Shown piece after piece: positions 6,275 to 12,166 of a stretch of DNA of 26,602 nucleotides. The notes beneath the pieces are model-generated. The model saw nothing but the letters and a program-made list of their open reading frames with translations, was not told where the DNA came from and did no database searches. The DNA comes from JBGSWE01 sp049292975. Lineage in GTDB: Bacteria > Patescibacteriota > Saccharimonadia > Saccharimonadales > JACDBH01. The DNA lies in contig JBATRZ010000056.1 of NCBI GenBank assembly GCA_049292975.1, positions 1 to 26,602 on the forward strand, in the 5' to 3' direction. Positions within the stretch are counted from its first letter, which is position 1. Every line of letters starts with the position of its first letter. Position numbers and translations under genes: made by a program.

Positions 6275-7674
6275 GCGTAACCGCAGAAAAAAAGCCAACT
6301 ACAACAACAGGTTTAATAACGCAGGTCGTGGGCGTGGTTATTGATGCTGAATTTAGCGGGGGTTCCCTGCCGGCAATTTATAACGCGCTGGAAGTAACGC
6401 TGGATGGCCATAAGCTGCTGTTTGAAGTTGCGCAGCACCTGAATGAGTCGGCTGTAAGGGCCGTGGCTCTCGGTACCACCGATGGTTTGGGGCGCGGCGT
6501 GGAGATCCGCGACACAGGCGCGCCGATCAGCGTGCCCATCGGCGAAGAAACTCTGGGCCGTATGTTTGACGTCAAGGGCGAGCCGATTGACGGCAAGGCT
6601 GGCGTGTTCAAGAAATATGCGCCTATACACCGTACGCCGCCGGCTTTTGTTGAACAAAGCGGAGCCGTAGAGATTCTGGAAACCGGCATAAAGGTCATCG
6701 ACCTTATTTGTCCTATCACCAAGGGCGGTAAGGTTGGTTTGTTTGGCGGTGCCGGCGTGGGCAAGACGGTGCTTATCCAGGAGCTTATTAACAACATTGC
6801 CAAATTCCACTCTGGCTACTCGGTCTTTGCCGGCGTGGGCGAGCGTACCCGCGAAGGCAACGACTTGTACCACGAAATGAAGGAATCGGGCGTTATAGAG
6901 AAGACCAGCTTGGTCTTTGGCCAGATGAACGAGCCGCCAGGCGCGCGCTTGCGTGTAGCCCTAAGCGGCCTGACTATTGCCGAAGGCTTCCGCGATCAGG
7001 GTTCCGACACCCTGTTGTTCATCGACAATATCTTCCGCTTTACCCAGGCCGGTGCCGAAGTGTCTGCCCTGCTGGGCCGTTTGCCCAGCGCCGTAGGCTA
7101 CCAGCCAAACCTGGCAACCGAGATGGGTGCCTTGCAGGAACGCATTACTTCGACTCGTAAGGGTTCGATCACGTCAGTCCAGGCCGTGTATGTACCGGCA
7201 GACGATTTTACCGACCCGGCGCCAGCCACAACCTTTGCTCACCTAGATTCAACCATCGCGCTTAACCGCGCGCTGACCGAGCTAGGCCTTTACCCGGCTG
7301 TTGATCCGCTGGATTCCAGCTCGACCATCCTTGATCCCGAAATCGTCGGCGAGGAACACTACCATGTTGCCCGCGAGGTGCAGCGTATCCTGCAGCGCTA
7401 TAAGGACTTGCAGGATATCATCGCTATTTTAGGTATGGAGGAATTATCTGACGAGGACAAGCTTACCGTATCGCGCGCCCGGCGTGTCCAGCGCTTCCTG
7501 ACCCAGCCGTTCTTTGTGGGTGAGGTCTTCACCGGCAAGCCCGGCAAGTATGTGCCGCTAGCAGATACCATTGCCGGCTTCCGCGAGATCCTGGACGGTA
7601 AGCACGATGACAAGCCGGAATCTGCCTTCTATATGAGGGGCGGCATTGACGAGGCCAAGGAACAAAAATCTTGA
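6271..7674 (+). CDS. atpD: ATP synthase F1 subunit beta
   Basis: A 467-residue catalytic subunit. Walker A is GGAGVGKT (159-166), the catalytic glutamate is E191 in GERTREGN, Walker B is LLFIDN (248-253), and the C-terminal domain has a DELSEED-like EELSDED loop. Length is typical. GGAGG lies shortly before the ATG (start at 6271), which also overlaps the stop of the 46-codon frame. The stop (TGA 7672-7674) overlaps a TTG that can start the four-helix-bundle gene. Confidence 0.98.
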   Translation: MSVTAEKKPTTTTGLITQVVGVVIDAEFSGGSLPAIYNALEVTLDGHKLLFEVAQHLNESAVRAVALGTTDGLGRGVEIRDTGAPISVPIGEETLGRMFDVKGEPIDGKAGVFKKYAPIHRTPPAFVEQSGAVEILETGIKVIDLICPITKGGKVGLFGGAGVGKTVLIQELINNIAKFHSGYSVFAGVGERTREGNDLYHEMKESGVIEKTSLVFGQMNEPPGARLRVALSGLTIAEGFRDQGSDTLLFIDNIFRFTQAGAEVSALLGRLPSAVGYQPNLATEMGALQERITSTRKGSITSVQAVYVPADDFTDPAPATTFAHLDSTIALNRALTELGLYPAVDPLDSSSTILDPEIVGEEHYHVAREVQRILQRYKDLQDIIAILGMEELSDEDKLTVSRARRVQRFLTQPFFVGEVFTGKPGKYVPLADTIAGFREILDGKHDDKPESAFYMRGGIDEAKEQKS

Positions 7675-8084
7675 AGGAGATAGGAGCGCGGAGAGTGGAG
7701 AGAGGAGAAAAATCCGAAAACCTTGATTCGTTTGAAAAACTACTCGCCTGGCAGTCGGCCAGAGAACTGGCTAAGCAGACTTATATTTTTACAAAAAAAT
7801 TTCCTAAGGATGAACAATTTGCTCTGACTAATCAAATGCGCAGAGCTGGCACCTCAGTACCGGCTAACATTGCCGAAGGTTTCAGCCGACAGACAATAGC
7901 CGACAAATTACACTTTTATACGATAGCAACAGGTTCCCTTACAGAGCTGCAGAGCTTTAGCTACACGGCATTCGATATTGGCTATTTAAACGAAAGAAAC
8001 AGAGAAGAACTATATAATAAGTGCGTAAGTACTCACAAAATTCTTGCAGGGCTTATAAAATCAACTAAAAAGCGTAAGCTATGA
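7671..8084 (+). CDS. Four-helix-bundle protein (S23/IVP family) inside the atp operon
   Basis: Up to 137 residues, counted from a TTG that overlaps the atpD stop and has AAGGA eight bases upstream; GTG 7695 and TTG 7722 are alternative starts. Family features: FEKLLAWQSARELAKQTY at the start of helix 1, QMRRAGTSVPANIAEGFSR between helices 2 and 3, and an LTELQSFSYTA stretch in helix 3. This family (TIGR02436-like) is typically encoded in intervening sequences of 23S rRNA genes or found as free-standing genes in CPR genomes, and is related to the Avd protein of diversity-generating retroelements. It has no known role in ATP synthase. Inverted heptad arrays flank it, and its stop overlaps another bridging frame. 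Confidence 0.85.
   Translation: MKEIGARRVERGEKSENLDSFEKLLAWQSARELAKQTYIFTKKFPKDEQFALTNQMRRAGTSVPANIAEGFSRQTIADKLHFYTIATGSLTELQSFSYTAFDIGYLNERNREELYNKCVSTHKILAGLIKSTKKRKL
7676..7710 (+). repeat. Left heptad array of the four-helix-bundle element
   Basis: Five head-to-tail seven-base units, each starting GGAG: GGAGATA, GGAGCGC, GGAGAGT, GGAGAGA, GGAGAAA. They are the inverted counterpart of the array at 8087-8114 and could pair with it as RNA, allowing G-U pairs. The array lies within the proposed N-terminal codons of the four-helix-bundle gene. Confidence 0.7.
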
Positions 8085-8086
8085 TC

Positions 8087-8114
8087 TCACTTCTCACTCC
8101 TCACTCCTCACTCC
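8087..8114 (+). repeat. Right heptad array of the four-helix-bundle element
   Basis: Four seven-base units: TCACTTC, then TCACTCC three times. Its reverse complement is GGAGTGA repeated, matching the GGAGnnn units of the left array. With the left array it brackets the gene like the complementary ends of a 23S rRNA intervening sequence. Confidence 0.75.
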
Positions 8115-8133
8115 ATGATTCGAAAGGAATCAT
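8115..8133 (+). promoter_or_regulatory. Hairpin at the atpC ribosome-binding site
   Basis: ATGATTC 8115-8121 pairs perfectly with GAATCAT 8127-8133 around a five-base loop, and the atpC ribosome-binding site AAAGGA (8123-8128) spans the loop and 3' arm. The word ATGATTCG at 8115-8122 is repeated exactly at the atpC start (8137-8144). Confidence 0.45.
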
Positions 8134-8136
8134 GCT

Positions 8137-8565
8137 ATGATTCGTTTCGAATTAATATCACTAGACGGTGTTAAATTTTCTGAAGACGTCTATGAGATTA
8201 CCCTGCCTACCATGGACGGAGAAATTGGCGTACTGCCCGGACATATGCCGCTGATTTCCGTTGCTAAGGCGGGTGTTATTCTGGTACGCCGCAGCCAAAG
8301 CGACCGTGATGATATGCGCGAAGTTTATGCCATATCAGGCGGTGCTATAGAGGTGTCAGGCGATACTTTGCGTGTGTTGGTAGACGAGGCAGACCATTCT
8401 GACGAGATTTCCGAAGAAGAAGCCCGGGATGCCATGAAGCGCGCTGAAGCCCTTAAGCTCGGTGCCAAGGATCAGGTATCTTTGGAGCAAGCCCAGAGCC
8501 TGATAGACCGTTCGGCCGTGCGCCTGCAGGTAGCCGGCCTTAAGAAGAGACATCAACGCCATTAA
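8137..8565 (+). CDS. atpC: ATP synthase F1 subunit epsilon
   Basis: A 142-residue central-stalk subunit. The N-terminal beta sandwich has the conserved TMDGEIGVLPGHMPLIS loop, and the C-terminal part is a two-helix hairpin (EEEARDAMKRAEA to LQVAGLKKRHQRH) of the kind that can inhibit ATP hydrolysis. Length is normal. AAAGGA eight bases before the ATG supports the start. It is the last gene of the operon. Confidence 0.95.
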   Translation: MIRFELISLDGVKFSEDVYEITLPTMDGEIGVLPGHMPLISVAKAGVILVRRSQSDRDDMREVYAISGGAIEVSGDTLRVLVDEADHSDEISEEEARDAMKRAEALKLGAKDQVSLEQAQSLIDRSAVRLQVAGLKKRHQRH

Positions 8566-8645
8566 TAAGCAAGCGTGCTTAGCTGCCGGGCACAGCAAGC
8601 GCGCGCGGGACTGTTGTTAGGGATGAGCCGTGCCGGCCAGGCTAG
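8566..8645. repeat. Palindromic region at the end of the atp operon
   Basis: TAAGCA 8566-8571 pairs with TGCTTA 8576-8581 around AGCG directly after the atpC stop. A wider palindrome follows: GCCGGGCAC 8585-8593 with GTGCCGGC 8630-8637, flanked by TAGC 8580-8583 and GCTA 8641-8644. There is no T-run, so this is not a classical intrinsic terminator. It extends into the stop codon of the convergent gene. Confidence 0.45.
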
Positions 8646-8920
8646 GCTGTAACGGGCGGTTCGAAGACGGTGTCTTCCAGTTCGCGTACGTCGCGTATCA
8701 TGAACAAGAGGTCTGCAAACTGCATGCCGCGCGCGATTGTGTCCGTAGGGGCACGCTGCTGGGCGGCATGAGTTAATTCGCGGTATATGCCCTGGTTTTC
8801 TGAACGGAGGACGTCGTCTATGCGGACCAGGTCAGTTCTAAGCAATTTGCCTACACTAGCCAAAAACGTCATTTCCTGTTCGGTAAATTGACCGGACGAT
8901 AGTGATTCGTTCATCGGCAT
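8642..8920 (-). CDS. Small acidic orphan protein (92 aa)
   Basis: Not recognised. The product is helical by eye, acidic, without membrane segment or signal peptide. Read on the minus strand, GGGAG lies eight bases before the ATG at 8920, and a -10 element TATCGT preceded by TGC lies at 8946-8954, which would give a leader of about 20 bases. The gene converges on atpC and its stop lies in the palindrome at the end of the atp operon. It does not end in Gly-Gly-Gln/Glu, so it is not a Pup-like tag. Confidence 0.6.
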   Translation of the reverse strand: MPMNESLSSGQFTEQEMTFLASVGKLLRTDLVRIDDVLRSENQGIYRELTHAAQQRAPTDTIARGMQFADLLFMIRDVRELEDTVFEPPVTA

Positions 8921-9057
8921 ACCGGGCGCTCCCTTATGTGGCTATACGATAGCACCATTTACGACTGGGGATTGTGATAATTCTCACAGCCTAGCGCCTG
9001 ATATTATTGCTTTACAGGGGTGAAAGGGCTTGATTAGCCAGCCCCAAAGTGCTACGC

Positions 9058-9063
9058 TATGAT
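9058..9063 (+). promoter_or_regulatory. Candidate -10 element
   Basis: TATGAT about 80 bases upstream of the ATG at 9142. No convincing -35 at normal spacing was found. It would give a leader containing the AGGGAG ribosome-binding site. Confidence 0.35.
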
Positions 9064-9141
9064 GGTTGCAAAATTAGTTTTAGGGAAATATAGCACGTAA
9101 ACATGGAACAATACCGTATGTACGAACAGGGAGAACTGACA

Positions 9142-10041
9142 ATGGATGTAGTTGCTACAGTAACCGGCGAGCTTAGCACTGATTTTGCCGGATTGAAGCC
9201 GGAAGGATCCATTCATGCCGGTACGGTTAGCCAGCAGGATGCCGAAGCTAACGCCTATGAGGCGGCAGGTTACCAGCGAGAAGTAGCCTTAAGTTCGCCC
9301 TGCGTATGCATAGACGGCCGTTGCCGCAATGAAAACCAAATAGCTTTTGAGCTCGGTCCCCATATAGCAGGCGGCGCTATGACCTTGCTGGTTGCTGCCG
9401 AGGCTGTGAATCATCCGTTCCGCGGTGCGGAAATGTTGAAGTATGCCAGCAACCTGCGGGATGATAACGACCCTGCTTTTACCGGCTTTGACCTCAGAGC
9501 CCATGATGATGACACCAACCGTGCTGCCGGCTACGCAAACGGCACCGGTTGCGGCGCCAATGACAAGCTGCCGGCTATCGGCGTGAACTTCCGTGAGAAC
9601 AAGGACGCTATTGCAGGCGTGCTGCAGGCACTGATGGGTGATGATTTTGACGCCGCAGTCTATGACGGCTTGGTACTGCCCGAGCCATCCGAGGAAGAAT
9701 GGGATAAGAATTTTTTGCGTCAAGCTGTTGGGGCTGAAAATGTCGAGAATTTGCACGATGATCATGAGGGTGTACACGGACATAGGGAACAACAGGTTAT
9801 CTTTAACTTCGTGCCCGGCACAACCATCGACCGTGATGCATACGCGGGAGCCACGGGCAAGCAAGCCTTTGTGGTTGATGCCTGGTACATCAAAGAACTT
9901 GCCAACCGGCTTGCAACCGGTATCAACGCCGATGCCCAAGCCCGTGCCATGGAGCACGCCATGATTGCTTATCAAGTCGCAACCTATCTGACGTTATGCG
10001 ATGGTTCGCACCGTGCCGCCGTGCTTAAGCCTGCCGCCTAA
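9142..10041 (+). CDS. Possible carbonic-anhydrase-like (CDCA-type) metal protein
   Basis: A 299-residue soluble protein. The start at 9142 is preferred over the ATG at 9103 because AGGGAG stands eight bases before it. Motifs are CIDGR (residues 56-60, the C-x-D-x-R pattern of beta-type and cadmium carbonic anhydrases), an AHDDD segment with H121, and GTGCGANDK with C137. This C-H-C ordering and the AGG/GCGA context recall the cadmium-carbonic-anhydrase-repeat proteins seen in CPR genomes. The classical beta pattern H-x-x-C is not met, since C137 has Gly at -3, so metal binding and activity are unproven. It is acidic, with no signal peptide. Confidence 0.5.
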   Translation: MDVVATVTGELSTDFAGLKPEGSIHAGTVSQQDAEANAYEAAGYQREVALSSPCVCIDGRCRNENQIAFELGPHIAGGAMTLLVAAEAVNHPFRGAEMLKYASNLRDDNDPAFTGFDLRAHDDDTNRAAGYANGTGCGANDKLPAIGVNFRENKDAIAGVLQALMGDDFDAAVYDGLVLPEPSEEEWDKNFLRQAVGAENVENLHDDHEGVHGHREQQVIFNFVPGTTIDRDAYAGATGKQAFVVDAWYIKELANRLATGINADAQARAMEHAMIAYQVATYLTLCDGSHRAAVLKPAA

Positions 10042-10148
10042 CAGCATACCCCTGTTGTTGTAAAGTTTTACAGCGAAGCCGTATCTATTGCATTTGCATA
10101 GTTACGACTGTATTGTATTAGGTATAAATTAATGGAGGGTTTTACGTA

Positions 10149-10910
10149 ATGACAGTGCGATCAAGGATCGCGATGTTGGCGGCAGAGTTCCTGGGTACCG
10201 CTACCCTGGCGACTGTGGCAATTAACGTTTCGCGTTCACAAATTGGAATCGGCTATTTTGTAGCCATTGGCGTCGGTTTGACGCTTGGAATGCTGGTATT
10301 GGCATTAGGACCTGTTTCTGGCGGGCACTTCAACCCTGCCGTAACTATCGGTCTTTGGACTGTCCGCAAGGTTAAGACCCTGCAGGCAGTGTCTTACCTG
10401 GCAGCACAGATGCTTGGCGGTTTGGCCGCCTGGCAATTGGCCAACTACTTTGTCGGCCAGGAGTTGCCAAGTGTTGCCAACAAATCATTCGACTGGAAAG
10501 TTTTGGTTGCCGAAGCCGTGGGTACGCTAGTATTCACCTTTTTGGTATCCAGCGCTGTTTTCCAGCGCTATGAGGGCGGCAAGGCTGCTGCGCTCATCGG
10601 CGGCGGCCTGACTATTGGCGTTATTGTTGCCTCATCGGCATCAAACGCGGTACTAAACCCAGCCGTTGCTTTGGCTAATCAAAGTTGGTCATGGGCGTAT
10701 GCCGCCGGTCCAATTGTAGGTGCGCTTATCGGCACGAACCTGTACGTGCTGTTGTTTGCGCCGGTCGAAGCCCTAGGCTTACCGCGCCGCGTACGCGCCG
10801 CAGAGGTTAGGCCAGCACCAGTTGCCGCTAAGTCACGTGCGGCAACTGCCAAGAAACCGGCTGCCCGCAAATCGGCTGCCAAAAAGCCAGCTGCACGTAA
10901 ACGCAAGTAA
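10149..10910 (+). CDS. Aquaporin/MIP-family channel with basic C-terminal tail
   Basis: A 253-residue protein with six membrane segments in two repeats and two NPA boxes: GGHFNPAVTIG (N62) and AVLNPAVALAN (N170). The family passively conducts water or small solutes such as glycerol. Two oddities stand out. The residue after the second NPA is Val173, where nearly all aquaporins have the selectivity-filter arginine. The last 35 residues are a Lys-Ala-Pro-Arg tail (KKPAARKSAAKKPAARKRK) like a histone H1 tail, probably cytoplasmic. GGAGGG nine bases before the ATG fixes the start. A perfect terminator follows. Confidence 0.85.
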   Translation: MTVRSRIAMLAAEFLGTATLATVAINVSRSQIGIGYFVAIGVGLTLGMLVLALGPVSGGHFNPAVTIGLWTVRKVKTLQAVSYLAAQMLGGLAAWQLANYFVGQELPSVANKSFDWKVLVAEAVGTLVFTFLVSSAVFQRYEGGKAAALIGGGLTIGVIVASSASNAVLNPAVALANQSWSWAYAAGPIVGALIGTNLYVLLFAPVEALGLPRRVRAAEVRPAPVAAKSRAATAKKPAARKSAAKKPAARKRK

Positions 10911-10930
10911 TACTAAGCAAGTTGGTTATA

Positions 10931-10964
10931 TTTAAAAAGCCCCGCGTATGCGGGGCTTTTTAAA
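10931..10964. terminator. Bidirectional intrinsic terminator
   Basis: A perfect 15-base-pair stem with a GTAT loop: GCCCCGC and GCGGGGC arms flanked by AAAAA and TTTTT. It works in both directions and separates the aquaporin gene (plus) from the convergent small membrane protein gene (minus). It is the only classical intrinsic terminator I find in the window. Confidence 0.93.
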
Positions 10965-10970
10965 TAACTA

Positions 10971-11360
10971 TTAATCTTCGCGTCGTTTTTGCAGGACTTG
11001 TTTGAACATAAATAACGGCAAGACGACATTTGCGATTACTGCGAAGATCCAAATAATCAGAGTAGCCAGTATCCAGGTGCTAAGGCCGCTGATATTGATA
11101 CCGTCTGATATCAGGCTGGTGAGTATCAGCCCAACCAGCGTCGTAACCAACGCTATACCGCCCACAAGATACGATGCGCTGCGCAGTGCCACAGACAGGA
11201 TGAATGGTCCAAGAATAGTTGTAGCGGCCGTAAAAATCACTACCGCGATTACAAAGGCGGCACCGTCAATTGAAAAATCATTTAGTATTACTGCGGCAGC
11301 CAACAGGCCGGCTGCATTTGCCAGCAACGATAAGCTAGTCCGGGCTAATAATCGAAGCAT
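10971..11360 (-). CDS. Small four-helix membrane protein (PF04020-like)
   Basis: A 129-residue very hydrophobic protein with four predicted membrane helices and a basic C-terminal end (KQVLQKRRED). The pattern, an N-terminal Arg-containing start, an LLANAAGLLAAAVIL helix, a short FSIDG loop and then three long helices, is like the PF04020 group, often labelled phage holin 4 superfamily IV although function is unknown. No phage genes are nearby, so a lysis role is unlikely. AAGGAG lies five bases before the ATG (minus strand), with TATGAT preceded by TGC further upstream. Confidence 0.6.
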   Translation of the reverse strand: MLRLLARTSLSLLANAAGLLAAAVILNDFSIDGAAFVIAVVIFTAATTILGPFILSVALRSASYLVGGIALVTTLVGLILTSLISDGINISGLSTWILATLIIWIFAVIANVVLPLFMFKQVLQKRRED

Positions 11361-11390
11361 ACTTACTCCTTTATATTGATTATTGCAATC

Positions 11391-11399
11391 ATCATAGCA
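11391..11399 (-). promoter_or_regulatory. Extended -10 promoter of the small membrane protein gene
   Basis: Minus-strand TATGAT (11391-11396) preceded by TGC, with a CTTACA-like -35 at 16 bases. It drives the gene at 11360 with a leader of roughly 25 bases that includes AAGGAG. It lies back-to-back with the promoter at 11431-11439. Confidence 0.5.
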
Positions 11400-11430
11400 C
11401 GGCCAGCGGTAATGTAAGCTCTAGCGCCGG

Positions 11431-11439
11431 TGCTATACT
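11431..11439 (+). promoter_or_regulatory. Extended -10 promoter, leaderless start
   Basis: TGC followed by TATACT, six bases before the ATG at 11446. Transcription would begin at or next to the ATG. No ribosome-binding site is present. Confidence 0.55.
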
Positions 11440-11445
11440 TTAACT

Positions 11446-12084
11446 ATGAACAATACCGCACCGGCACGGACTGCAGCTGTAATAACCGAAGAAGTAATAA
11501 ACAGCAGTCTTCATGGCCTCGGAGCAATAGCCGGTATTGCCGGACTAATAATCGGCTTAATAATGCTGCAAGGCGCGCCGGCATCATACGCGGCTGCCTT
11601 TTCTGTATATGGAGTGTGCTTGATTATACTCATGCTGATGTCATGCCTGTACCATGCGCTCAAGTTTACACGGGCCCGCAAAGTATTTAGGGTACTAGAT
11701 CATAGCAGTATATTCCTGCTGATTGCCGGTAGCTATACTCCGTTCGTAATGATGCTGTACGGGGGCTGGACCCAAGCATTGATGCTGGCATTTATCTGGT
11801 CGATAGCAATAACCGGTATAACCTTGAGGGCTGCTTTGCCTAAGCTTATGTCGCGCTACGGCATGGTAGTTTATATTGCGATGGGTTGGCTGGGGTTGAT
11901 GTTTATACCAAAGCTAGGCTCGTTACCGCCGTCTGCTATATGGCTGCTGTTTGCCGGCGGGGTCTTTTATACCATCGGCGCAGCCCTGCTGGCAATCAAG
12001 AGGCCGTTTATCCATACGGCTTGGCATTTGTTAGTAATTGCTGCGGCTCTAAGCCATTATTTAGCTATCGCGCAGCTTGCCTAG
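11446..12084 (+). CDS. Hemolysin III / TrhA family (PAQR-like) membrane protein
   Basis: A 212-residue protein with seven predicted membrane helices. The conserved family elements are present in order: EEVINSSLHGLGA near the N-terminus, MSCLYHAL in the second helix region, LDHSSIFLLIAGSYTPF, and HTAWHLLVIAAALSHY near the end; these supply the Ser, Asp and three His of the presumed metal site. Bacterial TrhA-type members influence membrane energetics and lipid composition; haemolysis is not an expected function here. The ATG is placed directly after a -10 element, so it is probably leaderless. Confidence 0.88.
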   Translation: MNNTAPARTAAVITEEVINSSLHGLGAIAGIAGLIIGLIMLQGAPASYAAAFSVYGVCLIILMLMSCLYHALKFTRARKVFRVLDHSSIFLLIAGSYTPFVMMLYGGWTQALMLAFIWSIAITGITLRAALPKLMSRYGMVVYIAMGWLGLMFIPKLGSLPPSAIWLLFAGGVFYTIGAALLAIKRPFIHTAWHLLVIAAALSHYLAIAQLA

Positions 12085-12166
12085 GTGCACGCCGGATGGC
12101 TAGAGCCCGTTTTTTAACCAAGCATGCCAAAAAAGCAAGTCATTGAACGAAAACAAGACCATAATT

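Larger units (their letters stand above)
8081..8140 (+). other. Gap-spanning short ORF between the four-helix-bundle gene and atpC (19 aa)
   Basis: The ATG overlaps the stop of the four-helix-bundle gene (ATGA) and the TGA overlaps the atpC ATG (ATGA), so ribosomes could pass from one gene to the next through 19 codons. The frame reads directly through the right heptad array. Confidence 0.35.

Noticed and set aside
8642..8920. Small acidic protein as a Pup-like tag for the PafA/Dop-like enzyme
   Set aside because: It does not end in Gly-Gly-Gln or Gly-Gly-Glu and lies 8 kb away.
9103..9141. Upstream ATG as the start of the carbonic-anhydrase-like gene
   Set aside because: It has no ribosome-binding site, while the ATG at 9142 has AGGGAG eight bases upstream.
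10971..11360. Phage holin function and a prophage remnant
   Set aside because: No phage genes nearby; the family label does not show a lysis role.
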